Assembly (NCBI GenBank): GCA_964023275.1
Contig: OZ029918.1
Span: 33,811,971-33,875,970 of the forward strand
DNA from: Norana najaformis
Taxonomy: Eukaryota > Annelida > Clitellata > Crassiclitellata > Hormogastridae
DNA length: 64,000 bases
Direction: 5' to 3'
Positions 46,501 to 58,449 of the stretch are shown here, in pieces (positions within the stretch are counted from its first letter, which is position 1; every line of letters begins with the position of its first letter). A program made the position numbers and the translations under genes. The notes beneath the pieces were generated by a model, which was not told where the DNA came from, did no database searches, and saw only the letters and a list, made by a program, of their open reading frames with translations.

Positions 46501-47005
46501 CACTGGAGCGTGGATGTCCGCGAATACGATAGGCAGGAAAACGAAAATGTGAACAAGGGGAAGAGGGGTCCTCAGTAGGTCATTTCTGCAAACATCCTTT
46601 ATAGACGACCCCTAATTATGATTTGATTTGACTCTGTACGTATGATGGATAAAACATTTTCATATTTCCAAGCAATAAATCTTAAAATTTGTGTAGAGCT
46701 GAAGAGGGAAGAGAAGGTGTTGTCGGTAAATTACAGCATTGCATACTTTGTTCCCCTTTTTAAACTTCTGGGTTGGTCGCTGCCTCTAATATGTTGCTAG
46801 TTTAGAGATGCTTAAAACTTAGTCTTTCTGTCATTCAGCTTTTTGTGTTTGTACAGACCTTCATTGTCTGTAATTTCTAACCGTGTATTTGTTTTTCTTT
46901 CAGGCAATGGCTCGTGATTTGAAAAATTATTACCAAGAAACTCCGAAGCAGATTAAAAGAAAAATAAGGAAATATTTTGAAGTCTTGCGAGAGAGCAAGT
47001 CGTAG
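43507..47005 (+). CDS. NOP16: Nucleolar protein 16 (NOP16), 5 exons, complete
   Basis: Exons: 43507-43601, 44119-44224, 45097-45139, 45987-46093, 46904-47005 (453 bp, 150 aa; human NOP16 is 178). All introns are GT-AG with matching phases. NOP16 is a nucleolar assembly factor of pre-60S ribosomes. The N-terminus is strongly basic (MGKGKKTKRKFNYEKDRRRE), as in the family. The conserved block CETIKNNWDAKKSLKANLAQ (residues 32-51) matches the CSHIRHAWD...QNLAEMGL region of the human protein. The C-terminal half has YGEDYVAMARDLKNYYQETP (112-131, by family alignment), then KQIKRKIRKYF. The start is the first ATG before the basic stretch. The central linker is shorter than in vertebrates. Introns hold SINE and LINE fragments. 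The upstream flank is short, with a LINE tail ending near 43330. Confidence 0.97.
43895..44075 (+). mobile_element. tRNA-derived SINE (family B)
   Basis: 'cagtggtcagtttgtagtgc' (box A region), 'gagttcaagcctg' (box B), body 'gacaaccctggacaagttattc' and tail 'gagcgctgtaaataaatgtg'. In NOP16 intron 1. Confidence 0.7.
44520..44625 (-). mobile_element. tRNA-like SINE head
   Basis: The minus strand has 'gtggctcactggtggagtgtt' and 'acaggtttgagtttcc', resembling boxes A and B. In NOP16 intron 2. Confidence 0.45.
45455..45705 (-). mobile_element. LINE C-terminal fragment
   Basis: The minus strand reads CWKRPVGRPRHTWTKVAESD, then 'AQNRDGW', the usual C-terminal tail of endonuclease/RT LINE proteins (GRPRxxW...DR..W). 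In NOP16 intron 3, antisense. Confidence 0.75.
46344..46425. repeat. 27-bp tandem repeat, three copies
   Basis: 'gataagagtcccattgacaa' with 'ggcata' between units, in NOP16 intron 4. Confidence 0.9.
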
Positions 47006-48290
47006 GGTTAAGAAAAATGCAACATTGTTTTCGAACGCTATGCTTGATTGAACTAGCGGAACTGTGGGCCATAATGCAAAGAAATAATCATAAAAGATTA
47101 GAAATATAATGAATTTTCTTGCTGTTACTTCTGTCGTGGCAGCCACTGAATTCTTTCTGCCAGACACATTAAGCAAGTATGTAAGTCAGTTTTGTTAGTA
47201 TGTATCTGGATGTTTATGTAATGCATTTAAGGGACCTCTCTGAAACTATTTTACTTAGAAGCTGGTATGCGATGATGTACTGAATATTATGATAACAGCA
47301 CTGTAGAAGTTTTCAGGATAGATGAGCGGTACCAGCAATAAATGCTTGCCCTTCAGGACTATTTCTGTGCTGTTAGGTCTTTTTATTGCCTGGCTATGAT
47401 ACGATTGAGGCTTGGCTGGGAACGCTTTCGAGCAGCTAGAAATCAGATATTTATATTGCAGTAATTTGTGAATTCGCCTCAGAAGTGTGGGTAGATGGTG
47501 GTAGTGAATTCCATAGATGTGGACCAGCATGTGAAAAGGCACGAAAATTGCATGTCTGCTTTTGTTAAGTTGTAACAAACAGTTGTCCAGATCTTAAGTT
47601 TGTCTTGGTGAGATTGTGAGTGCAAAGGTCAGAAATGTTCTGAATAAAGTAAGTGAACAAGATTGTCGACTGCCTTGGGCTAGAGAGGCTTTAGGTACAG
47701 GACCATATTTCTGGAATGCAATTCCACATGTTTGCCTGGCCGAGTTTGCTGGATTTCCGATAATAACTTGATAACACCAAAACCCCCAAACACCATCACA
47801 TAATCCCAGTCCACAAACCTCGTTGTTGGGTTAAAGGTGCCTTGGTGTGTCCACTACAAAATTTTATCTTACCTACAGTATAGCGCCCTTCAAACTTTTC
47901 AACTTTCTCATATTTGCAAGCTATTCGCTATCCTACTTGTTCTTGCTCATACCTTTATCTTTTTTTGGCCTCCGGTCTCTTCGGCTCTCAAATTCTGGAA
48001 CAGCTCTTTAAAATCTGCTGTGCTAGTTTGCAGAGCCTCCATTTTCGCCAGTCAATCTAGTCTCTCAGCTTGCCCTGTAGGAACGTTTCAGACTGAAAGG
48101 CGCTGCTGTGCCAAACTATGACCACCGTCATCGGTTTCCACCATAGAATCAAGCATCCTGTGCTTTGTGGTTGACCCTCTGACCAAGCGCCGAAACTTAC
48201 CGAAAAACCTCGCTACTGCGAACTTGTGCTTATATAGCGCCGGTTTTAAGCTGGTCTGTCTGGTGCGGGTTATGTGGCGTTGATAAATCT
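47006..48290. other. 3' flank of NOP16 and degraded LINE-like sequence
   Basis: From about 47640 the plus strand has phrases such as 'GPYFWNAIPH' (47700) and 'ALKFWNSSLKSA' (47985), which resemble the PxxWNxLP motif of L2-like LINEs, and 'tatagcgcc' tails at 47880 and 48235. Very decayed. No host exon found. Confidence 0.4.
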
Positions 48291-48599
48291 CGGAGTTCTA
48301 TATTTACATTATTTTAAACTTATTTTTCAGAGGCAGACTGTATAACCGGACTCACCTCAAATTGCGCCTTTGATTGATGACTTTTGCATTATTATAAAAA
48401 GTGCTCAAATTCCCAGTTCTCAGCAACTTCTTATTATCGACACAACGAGGTCATGGATCGACATAAACGAACTTTGACCCTCTGGCAGTGCAGATGACCG
48501 ACATTTGAGCTATGATGCATTTCTGTGGCGTCGTAATCGCGTATTAAAGGCGTGGCTTTGGTAGACATGTTTTGGAAACTAGAATATTACGACCACAGA

Positions 48600-48840
48600 A
48601 GAGCAATCTGTCTCTGTCTCTCTCTGTCTCTGTCTCTCTCTGTCTCTCTCTCTCTCTCTCTGCGCCTGATTTTTCCTCCGGCAGTATAATCATAGCTGAG
48701 TTCGCAATGTGGTGCAAGAGAAGCAAAAATCTTGAAACATTTCTGTCCTGGCGGGGTTTGGACCTCGCAATCACCCCTCGTTTCCCTGCGGCTGACCCCT
48801 CCCCTAAGAGGTATTAATTCTACCCAGAAGGAGAAAATCA
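48600..48840 (+). repeat. (CT)n tract and LINE tail
   Basis: CT/GT-rich at 48600-48662. At 48778-48835, 'gcggctgacccctccccta' and 'ttctacccagaaggaga' match the 3' end of the LINE at 4926-5539, here in plus orientation. Confidence 0.7.
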
Positions 48841-48974
48841 CCCTTTGTTTCCAGAGCATCAGCAACTCAGCATTTATTTTTTATTGATTTAGCAAGTTGA
48901 TGTAGGCTACCCAATGAGCCTATTCTGATTCTTCCTCTTCCCTCTCTCGGTTTTGTCCCTCCAATTCCAAGGGC

Positions 48975-49092
48975 CATCCACTTACCCTTCTTGCCTATCG
49001 ATTTTGCTTCGACAGCGCCTGTGAATAAGCTGGTTCCCGCGACTTAGCGTTCTTTGGGCGATGTAGAAATCTTGAGTTTACGAATACGATTA
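48975..49092 (+). mobile_element. LINE tail family 1
   Basis: 'gcctatcgattttgcttcg', 'gcgcctgtgaataagctggt', 'ttgggcgatgtagaaatctt' and 'gaatacgatt'. Confidence 0.75.
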
Positions 49093-49179
49093 ATTATTGA
49101 TTAGTTTCGCGTTGTGCTACAATACGTGGGGCAATGTGACAATGTCGTATGTATTGACTTTAATGTCCGGAACATTTGA

Positions 49180-49400
49180 GGACCTGATTTAGTTCCCAGA
49201 TTTTAAAGTTTATTCTCGTGTTTTTTATTTTTAATTACCTTTTCATTTTATCAGTTTTTATCTTTTTTACTTGACAGTTTTTGTAGACAACCCTAACCAG
49301 ATTAGGGACCAACTCAGTTACTTATTGGCCCAAATTTAGATGGGGCTATGCTGAATTGGCCCCACTGGACCCGTCCTTTTCAACACGAGATATAAATCCC
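49180..49400 (+). repeat. Dispersed repeat, also at 56570-56760
   Basis: Both places show 'tttatttttaat/ctaactttta', 'cagtttttgtagacaaccct' or 'tttcagtaggcaaccc', then 'taaccag(a/t)(t/g)ta(g)gg' and a 'ttggccc' region. Type unknown. Confidence 0.4.
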
Positions 49401-50150
49401 TTTTAACAAATGGTTGCCTTCCATCATTTCTCGCCATTTATAGTTCTTCACAAGTAAAGTCAAGCTGTGCAAAGTTTTTGGGGGTTCAAGACTGGTCAAA
49501 CGCCATAATGTCAAGTAGTGGTCGATGCAACTGCGTCGTCAGGTCAGTACGTGTTACGAGGCCAATGGAACGCCGCATGTGGCAGCGTCATCGTCGTAGT
49601 CGACCTTAATCTCTTTACTTTAATTCTGGTAAACGGCGTCTTGCGTGTTTTCTTACAATCACTGCTAAAAATGAAAGTTAATACACGCGACAGAAATTTG
49701 GATTTTCCGCTTACCATCTGGAGGCCATAATCTGGTCATATTCAATCGCCTTGCAGTCCAGTGTGGAGACTTCATGTGTACACACCATGCGTCGTAGTCT
49801 CTGTTTATTAAATTTTACGCCGCAAACGTGCTCCGCCTAAAATGTAATATTAAGCCGACAGTCTGCAGTTCTGTATCGTGTAAGAGTTTGTGCGAATTAC
49901 AGCTTAGGATTCGAAGTTTTCGGTGTCTTATCTGCCTGGACCAGTCAACGACGTAAGTAAACCAGTTTACGCCGCTGCGGCGAAATGTCAAAATGTAGCG
50001 TAAACGCTGTAAAACACGGCATTCGTGTAGCGCTAATATCCCGACGTACGAGGATCCGAATTTATTTCACATGTGAGAGTCGGTGGGTGGTAGTTTAGTA
50101 AATTGAATGTTTACATTTGCAATGAGTAACTGAAGATTGTATTGCACACC
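49401..50150. other. No gene seen
   Basis: A somewhat GC-richer patch at 49510-49600 and 49960-50080 holds only short frames without recognisable similarity. Confidence 0.4.
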
Positions 50151-50154
50151 ACAT

Positions 50155-50350
50155 GACGCGATGATGACGACGACGATGACGACGACGAAGATGATGATAT
50201 GATTTATGTATGTATGTATGTTTCTTGACACTTAATAGAGCGCCTTTTAGTACTTCTGAAACACGCTGCACTTGTTGGCTTAAATAGTGTTAAATTTCAT
50301 TAAGAACAATGGGTTCACTGTGAGCAACTGATGTTCAGATAACTGTAAAA
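50155..50350. repeat. GAC/GAT tract and retroposon tail
   Basis: 'gatgacgacgacgatgacg' and (TATG)n, then 'acacttaatagagcgccttttagtac', a LINE/SINE 3' end antisense to the tract. Confidence 0.7.
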
Positions 50351-52015
50351 GTCACCACTGGCAGGCTTTTTACACAGGTGTAGAACCCACCCAACAGAGT
50401 CCTACCGATCTGTTTAATTGCTTATTTACTTACCTACAAACTCTGTCAAGGATGCTGAGTCGTGGCTGTGTAACAGATCTGACAAGGAGCAAGCTAGCAG
50501 TACTTACTGAGCAGTTTCTGACAGAACATCGCGAATCTTAAGTGGAAGATTGTTCAACAGCACAATATTTGCTTTATGTTACATTACATTACACCTGCTT
50601 GACCAGTTTGATCTCTAATATAATATAAACTGAGAACTTCTATAGTGTAATTGTAATAAAGCTGAAAGCGACAAGCAAAATCTACTAAGTATCATCAGTG
50701 TGCTTGCCAAAGTCCAGGATGAGTCCGATAGAAGACCAAGGGAATGTCTTTTCATCTTAGCTCATCTAGAAATTGCTGCCCAAATGCTATCCATAAACAA
50801 GCCAATCCAGCCTCTGTGGATCATTTGGATCCTTTTGTGTTGATCTTTGGACTTCACTATCCTATCGATCACTGTGAATATGGATTTTTACGATTGTTTT
50901 TATTTGTATTAACGCAGTGTTTATGTTCAGCCAATAAAAATAATTGCTTCAGGATTTAAAAAATCATAGCTGTTTGTCTTGCACAATCGAAAATGCTTTC
51001 CCTATGGGCTCTGGGGAGCCTCCTCCTGCCCTAAGTCCTTTGAATATTGCCGGCCTGACATCTCCTTGCATCATCTGAGCCAAGTGAAGTTCTTCTGCAT
51101 ACTACCACCATTTCTTTGGAATTCTCAGAAGCTTTGCATGCTGGCTCTATGCCGATCACCTCAGAAATAATGTCTGCTGAAACGTTAGACACTGCTGTGG
51201 TCATAATGCACATAGGCAGGTAATGAAACACACTTTGTCTGGTTGTAGCATGGCCACAGTAGATGCATGACTCTGGACCACTGTGAATGTGCTTTACTAC
51301 TAGACTATTATGTAATTTCAGTGTAATTGTAAAGTGCACATTTGTGTGTATCTGAACATTTATATAGCATCTTTTAAAACTTCACAATGATGCTTTGTCT
51401 TTATATTATATACAATGCAATACATTTTGTATTGTGTTGCATTGTTGTGGTGTACTGATCAGTGCTTCTTGTAGAAATTAACTGATCAGAGATGCTCAGT
51501 ATATGAAATTTAAACTATTTATTTATTTATTTAATTTATTTAAAACACTTGTAACGCATGCAGTGTCAGTTCATCTGAACCTGAGAACCAGCTTATTCAC
51601 AACCAGAATTCCTGAACCTTTCAGCTGCAGAGCTCTTGAAATTTCCGTGACATTTATATGAACATTTTAGCCACACTTGTAATTCTTGACATTGGCCACA
51701 GTAGTGGCTGGCAGTAGCAGACACTGAACTGTGCTGGCAGCTACTCCTAATTATAACCGTACAGCCAATGATGAATTCATTTACCTACTAATTTATGGTC
51801 GCCTCTGATCTGGAGGCCAGGCCCCGTGCGCCTGGGAACCTGTGAAGGAGGCAGGCTGCGTCCGCCTCGACTTTTGACTGCCTTCCTTAAATGCGTTCCG
51901 GGTAACAACATTATTTTGGCCACGTGAAACCGACCAGCCGCCTGACCAACTGACCGACCGATCGGGAGAACTTAGGGGGCTGACCAACTAAGGCATTCGG
52001 CTTTTTGGCAAAAAT
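50351..52015. other. No host gene seen; probable old retroposon debris
   Basis: A canonical AATAAA lies at 50933. 'LPPFLWNSQKL' at 51100 hints at a decayed LINE. Another 'tatatagcatcttttaaaac' tail is at 51360. No exon could be supported. Confidence 0.35.
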
Positions 52016-52019
52016 TAGG

Positions 52020-52090
52020 GGGCTCCATAGCTACGGCTGTTCTTGAAGTGGCGCTTTATAAATGTCAGATTACAATTACAATTGCGGCAT
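52020..52090 (+). repeat. LINE tail family 2
   Basis: 'ttcttgaagtggcgctttat' followed by 'gattacaattacaatt'. Confidence 0.75.
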
Positions 52091-52139
52091 TTGTAATCGT
52101 AAACGTAATTTCTTCAGCACCTAAAAAACTATGTCATGA

Positions 52140-52370
52140 GATACAGTTTATTCACCTTACTTTAACTCACCTTAGCTTACCTTACCACAACTTACCTTAC
52201 CTTGCCTTACTTTAACTTACCTTTCCTTAGCTTACCTTACTTTAACTCACCTTAGCCTACCTTATGATAACTTACCTGACCTCACCTTACTTTAACTCAT
52301 CTTAACTTACCTTGCCACAACTTACCTTACCTTACCTCACCTTACTTTAACTTACCTTTTTATTCACAGC
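52140..52370. repeat. CTTAC pentanucleotide array
   Basis: Degenerate 'cttaccttactttaactca' units. A second array of the same kind is at 53465-53720. Confidence 0.88.
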
Positions 52371-52494
52371 CTTTCAGTCAAAAACAAGTGTCAAGGCAGG
52401 TATGATCAGGTTTGGTTCCAAGTTCAAATCCAAGGGCATTTTCACCACTGCGATCTGGTTGCAAATCCTGTGTGTCTCGTGCAAAGTGTCTTTA

Positions 52495-52985
52495 GATCAT
52501 ATATTTTTGAACTGTGCAACTTATGGTTCGGAAACTTGGCCAATGACGGTGGCAAACAAGAAAAGACTGGAGGCCGATGAGAATTCTGTACATTTACTGG
52601 CGTGATAGGATATCAAATAAAACTATAAGAGAAAGGACAAGACAAGAGGAGATAGAGGATATGATCAGAAAGAGAAGACTGAAATGGATGGGACATGTGA
52701 CACGTGTATGGACAGAGATAGGCGACCCAATCAAGCAATGAACTGGATTCCTGAAGGAAATCGGAGGAGGGGAACACGAAGGAAGAACTGGCCAGAGACC
52801 ATCAGAGACGACCTTGGGTGTTTGGAGATGTCGTGGGATGAGACAGGAAGACTGGCAGTCGACAGAGATGAATAAAGAAGCTGCGTTGCCCGATGTGCAA
52901 ACCTGCACAGGAAGGACCATTTGCAACATTTTGGTGCTGAACATCAGAAATACAGGCACTTGTAGCTCCAGAAGTTTATAGAGAG
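52495..52985 (+). mobile_element. LINE C-terminal fragment
   Basis: The plus strand reads ATYGSETWPMTVANKKRLEA, then RRLKWMGHVTRVWTEIGDP and 'GRTGQRPSETT' across frame changes and stops. It is the same kind of element as 4926-5539 but much older and without clear ends. Confidence 0.85.
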
Positions 52986-53464
52986 GGTCCAAATAAGCAA
53001 GGAAAGAATTTTTACGACCTTCTTAGCAAACAGGACTTAATTCCTCAGCACTTTTGAGGTCCATTTCCGCCCTCAACTAAGTGGCGTGGGCGCCCCCCCA
53101 AATCAAATTGGAGACATGGCCGGATTGATTCACCCTTAGATGGGAGTAAGCTAGGAATAGCAAGATAATTTACGACAAAGCTAGGCAAGCTAAGATGAAC
53201 CAAGATAGCGGCACATTTGTTGATATCATTTTTATTAATGAGACTTTCATAGCGTTCCAAATATGAATTCGCTTGAAATGCTTGGATACCTGGAATCCTT
53301 GACTGTTAAGACATATGACCTGTTTTAAAGGGGTCTTCTGGTAGGTGGATTGCTGTCTGGACTTCAGTCAAGAGATTCTTCAAACGAAGAACCACTTTTC
53401 CTAAGACTGTCCAAAGATTCATTAAATATACAATCAATTGTAATAATTGTGCCATCTGCTAACA

Positions 53465-53720
53465 TAAAATTACCTAACCTTAAACTTAACTTACTTTTCC
53501 TTAGCTTACCTTACTTTAACTCACTTTAGCTTACCTTACCACAACTTACCTTACCTCACCTGTAACTTACCTTTCCATAGCTTAGCTTACCACAACTTAC
53601 CTTACCTCACCTCACCTTACTTTACCATACATCACATTTCCTCATCTTGCCTCATCTGACCTAACCTTACCTTATTTTACCTTACTTTACCTTAACTCAC
53701 AAGATCTGATCTAATATATT
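53465..53720. repeat. CTTAC pentanucleotide array
   Basis: Degenerate 'cttaccttacctcac' units. Sibling of 52140-52370, with the LINE fragment lying between them. Confidence 0.88.
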
Positions 53721-53859
53721 GTACCTTACCTAATTCTACCTTACATCACCTCTCATCCTATGACATTCCCTTAGCTCATCTGATCTCACATTGCTTTTTT
53801 TCCCTAACGTAACATAGTTACGTTTTGCCTGTTGCATTTACTACCAGCCCTGTTAGAAC

Positions 53860-54060
53860 ACTGTGTGTGTATATGTATGTATGTATGTGTGTGTATGTAT
53901 GTGTGTGTGCGTGTGTATGTATGTGTGTGCGTGTGTGCTGGTGTGTGTTTATGTATGGATTGATATATGTCTTTGTGTATGTAAGTATGTATGTGTGCAT
54001 CTGAATATGTAAATGTAGCACCTTTTAAGTCACCCTCAAAAGCACTGAAACACGGTTATC
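53860..54060. repeat. (TATG)n tract ending in retroposon tail
   Basis: GT/TATG repeats run to 54000, then 'atgtaaatgtagcaccttttaag'. Confidence 0.8.
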
Positions 54061-54535
54061 TGACATTTCTAACAAATGTATCTTGAGTTTGGCTGAAAGC
54101 GTTTCGTCTACATCAGCCTGAACAGCTCAAATAGCTTAACTAAATTCTGTAGCTAGCAGCAGCTGAAGCACAGCTGTCTGCACAAGTAAGTAAGCGCACT
54201 AGGTGTAATAATCCTAACGAACAGACAAGCTGTTGACCGGCTCACAGCTGGCTTTCTCTTGCATGGCCACAAGAAAAGCGTCGTGTGTCCACCTGGTTTC
54301 AGTTGCTGGATTCGGTCTTCTTGACACTGAACTGTCCATCAGTTCCCGTGTTTTATACCCAGCAAGAGATTTTTTGAGGAGTTAGACTTGCATTTCAGTT
54401 GGCATATGATCACCTGTTAGACTAAAGATATCACCCGACATCCCATAATCATCCTACAAGACTATTATAGCTAATGATAATAGCTTCCAGATCACCCAGT
54501 TCTACATACATATAATATTATATACAAATGTATGA

Positions 54536-54711
<176 letters not shown>

Positions 54712-54837
54712 GCATATCTTACAGGTATTTATGTGCATTATATATTTTTGTTACACACACACACACGTATGTGTATCTGTAGAGATGTGTACATACGTAT
54801 TTAGGCCTAGATATATGTGTACACAGATGTTTAGAAG

Positions 54838-54869
<32 letters not shown>

Positions 54870-55171
54870 TTGTGTGTGTGTGTGTGCAATATGTTTGTCC
54901 CATCTTTATGGGTCAGATTCAGCCGTGTGTTTACAGAATGAGCATTAATAATGTCAACATGTTTTTAGGGCAAGTCTGTGTTTCTATTTATAACCGGGCT
55001 CTGTGCTGCTGCTGTCCGTGGGTTTGCCTGTGTGTATGTGTGTGTCTCTGTCTGTCTGTCTCTTTCTGTCTGTCTGTTGGTGTGTCAATTGTGTGTCGTT
55101 GTGCTTGGCCTGCATCTGATAAGGTGTGTTCTCAAGATCAAGTGCCCTTAAAGAAAGGTCTTCATATCCTC

Positions 55172-55305
55172 CTCCTCCTCCTCCTCCTCCTCCTCCTACT
55201 GTCCTCATTTCATCCTCATGTGCCCTCCTCCTCATGCTTCCTCGTATCCTCGTCCTCCTAGTCCTTCTTCTCGTCCTCCTCCTACTCCTACTGTCCTCCT
55301 CTTCA
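55172..55305. repeat. CTC-rich tract
   Basis: (CTC)n at 55170-55197, then degenerate CTCCTC. Confidence 0.93.
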
Positions 55306-55384
55306 TGTTTTCGTTGTCCCAATCCTGCCAAATAATTGTGAGTTTGTTTATTGGTGCCATATAAATGGCAAGATATACAGACAA

Positions 55385-56110
55385 GATACATACATACATA
55401 CATACATACGTACATATGTACATGCGTACATGCATACATACATACATGCATACATACATGCATACATACATACATACATACATACATACATGCATACATA
55501 CATGCATACATACATGCATACATACATACATACATACATACATGCGTACATACATACGTACATACATGCGTACATACATACATGCATACCTGCATACATG
55601 ATGATGATGCATTCTCTGCCCGAAGGCAGGTCCATTGGCTTTAAGCCACCCAGAGATGAGATGAGGGAGGTGGTTTCCCGTTGCCTACCTCACAGACAGT
55701 TGTGGGTGAGCAATTTGTCCAAGGTTGCTACACAGTGGCTTAAGGCACCGTGTCCCACACACACATACATACATACATACACATATACATACATACATAC
55801 ACATACATACATACATGTATGCATACTGCACATACATACACACATGCATGTGTGCATACATTTACAAATATACATATATATATGCATACATATATGCATA
55901 CATACATACATACATATATACACACATACATACATACATACATGTACATACATACATACATACATGCAAACATGCATACATACATGCATGCATGCATACT
56001 GCACTTACATACATACACATGCATGCATGCATACATACACAAATATACATACATACGTATATGCATACATACACACATACATACATACATGCAAACACAT
56101 ACATGCAATA
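55385..56110. repeat. Two (CATA)n tracts flanking a SINE-B fragment
   Basis: CATA-type repeats at 55388-55595 and 55755-56110, with TGCA and ACGT interruptions. Between them, 55665-55750 is a family-B SINE body ('ggtggtttcccgttgccta', 'gcaatttgtccaaggttgct'). Confidence 0.9.
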
Positions 56111-56114
56111 CAGT

Positions 56115-57335
56115 TCACATGGTTTGCTTGGTTGCCACTGCATATGTGTGTGTATGTATTTGTAGGTATTATATACATGTGTGTTTTTGTTTACCCGAGA
56201 TTATTTTCTGCTCATGTTCCTTTCTTTCTCTACCAAAGCAAGGCAGTGTTGTGTGGGTGGATAGGGTGGGGGGAGGTGGTGACCTTTTTACACTTGCACC
56301 CGGGGTTGCGTTCTGATCTCTTCTTATGTAAAACTAGTGCCTGGTGTTGTTCGGTTCTGTATCGATAGTGATACTGGTGAGTTGCTGTACAAACTGGCCT
56401 ACTTGATAGTATAGTAGTGTGTGTGTGTGTGTGTGACATACAGAGACGAACAGACAGACAGACAGACAAACAGACAGAGAATTTTCTTTCCTTCTGCCTT
56501 GTTTAGTCATTACGGCAACTATTTACGTTCTCCTGCATAATTTTTCATGACGTCACCACACGTTTTTCTTCTTCCTTTCTCAGATTTTCATGACTTTCGT
56601 GGGTTTTTTACTAACTTTTATATTAATTAGAATCCACAGATTTTTCATTGTGTTTGTTTTCAGTAGGCAACCCAGACCCTAACCAGTGTAGGGGCTCAGT
56701 CAGTGGCATGTCGAATTCCCCCACCCATAGGATTGGCCCTCAATAAAAATTGTCATCACGATGATAATTTTTACATTACTATACAAAGATTCTTTTTCTA
56801 GATGGATGTAACATGGATGCATGGATTTAATTCTTTTGTTATGCTACGTTACAATAGCACTGTATTACATTACAATACGAGATGTCACATTGCATCGCAT
56901 TGTGTAATGTGTAAGTAAGCGATATCTGTTTTTGTGTGCGTGCGGTTGCGTTGTGTTGGGGAGCAGGAACGTGACTTATGGGGCGGGTGGCTTTTGTGTG
57001 ACGGTGTGGGGCCGTTGACCCAGTCAGAAAGAGATAAGGGTTAGGCGGTTCAAGGGCCGGGGTCTTTAATAGTCAGCTGACGGCCTAGATCGTTAGTACT
57101 CATGTTTGAACCTGACCGTGGTCCCCTAGAGAGAGGTTCTAGTTATTTAGACCCCCATGACCTGACCCAAAGGCAGCTGTTTAGACAGAGACCGGCCATT
57201 GACATTGCAGCCATCCGGTCGACCAGACAGATGATGATCGGGCTCTTAATGTCGAGCCCTTGTTAAGATCATGTTGACTCCCCAACCATTCGAGGGAATT
57301 GCCGTATCTTATGCGCTTAACATTAATAGTTATTA
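56115..57335. other. No gene seen
   Basis: Contains the repeat shared with 49180-49400 (56570-56760), a (GT)n run at 56415 and GC-richer unique DNA at 56930-57290 without recognisable frames. Confidence 0.4.
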
Positions 57336-57339
57336 TTTT

Positions 57340-57430
57340 TTTATTGTTATTTCTACTGATATTGTTATTGATATTGTTATTGATATTGCTATTGTTATTG
57401 ATATTGTTATTGTTGTTATTGTTGTTGTTA

Positions 57431-57471
<41 letters not shown>

Positions 57472-57472
57472 T
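57340..57472. repeat. (TTA/TTG)n microsatellite
   Basis: 'ttattgatattg' repeats grading to pure TTA. Confidence 0.95.
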
Positions 57473-57831
57473 TGTCCAATTTAAGTGTAACCTTCAAGAA
57501 CTAAATAAATACACTGGGAACTGTTAAAGGGCATCTGGAAAATCAGGCCTTTCCTCAGCCACATCGGAAAACGTGCCACGAAAAGCAATGGCATTTTAGC
57601 GCTGGATACAGATAGAAAGGCGGTGAAAAAGGAAAGCGACATCACAGTGCTTTTTGGATGAAATCGACCCCAGCAGAGTTAATTGAGCCCCTTTGTTTCG
57701 AGGACGATAGGTAGAAACAATGCATAAATCTTTGGCAACCCTAAGTGTTTTCAGTTTTATGTATGGTAGTCTGTTCCGGCTCTGCCTCTGCTGAATTTGC
57801 TCTGTGGGCGATGTACGATGCTGCACAAGTT

Positions 57832-58015
57832 GTTACTATTCCTGCATTTATTAGGCGCCACTATCTAATGGCTTAGCATTAATCGATGGCACCGAGCAGT
57901 TGTGAGTGAACGACTTGCTCAAACTCCCTACACAGTGATCGTCTCAGAGGAGTTTCGAACCCATGTTCTCCTCCTCACAAGTCGAGCATTCTCTCCAATA
58001 GGCTACCATGCCTCA
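57832..58015 (-). mobile_element. tRNA-derived SINE (family B), nearly full length
   Basis: On the minus strand: head with 'agcctattggagagaatgct', box B GGTTCGAAACTC, body 'tagggagtttgagcaagtcg', then 'ggcgcctaataaatgcagg' and an AT-rich tail. Confidence 0.75.
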
Positions 58016-58440
58016 CAAGTGTGTACGACTGCAACATCCCAGGCCAAATATTTCCCAGCCGCCCATGGAACCATTGTAACCCCATCTGGTCTTGTGCCAC
58101 TAGAGCGAAACAAGCCTGTTGGTTCCTTAGTGCTAGGAACATCGGCTTCCCGTATGACCCGCCAAACTGTGTCGTTGATAGTCTGGCGGGTCGTACGGGA
58201 AGCTGATGTTCCTAGCACTAAGGAACCAACAGGCTTGTTTCGCTCTGGTGGCGCAAGACCAGACGGGGTTACAATGGTTCCATGGGCGGCATATTGACGA
58301 AGGAATCGCCCGAAATCCAGTCTGCAGACGAGGCCGTGGTGGCCATCAGGGCCAACCAAATCCCCACATCGACGACGGTGATAAGGTCAAGGCCATTCGA
58401 AGGCCAACTGCTACTCGCACGGCCTCCTTGATACGGGGAA
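58003..58440 (-). mobile_element. Retroelement-derived domain fragment with inverted duplication
   Basis: Minus-strand frames show 'IKEAVRVAVGLRMAL', GPDGHHGLVCRLDFGRFLRQ and 'EADVPSTKEPTGLFR...RPDGVTMVPWAAGKYLAWD'. I know this set from the C-terminal part of many metazoan reverse-transcriptase proteins (a His/Cys-containing domain, then 'EP.GL...GKRPDG.T..PW'). The element class is not assigned. The last part is duplicated head to head, forming the hairpin at 58058-58290. Confidence 0.6.
58058..58290. repeat. Long perfect-type hairpin, 109-bp arms
   Basis: Arms 58058-58166 and 58182-58290 are reverse complements with six mismatches in 109 (about 94.5%). The loop is 15 nt. Each arm encodes the same retroelement-domain segment, on opposite strands. 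Confidence 0.93.
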
Positions 58441-58449
58441 GGCCACATG

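Noticed and set aside
48544-48865. Arg/Glu/Thr-rich frames at 48.6-48.8 kb
   Set aside because: Generated by the (CT)n tract and the LINE tail.
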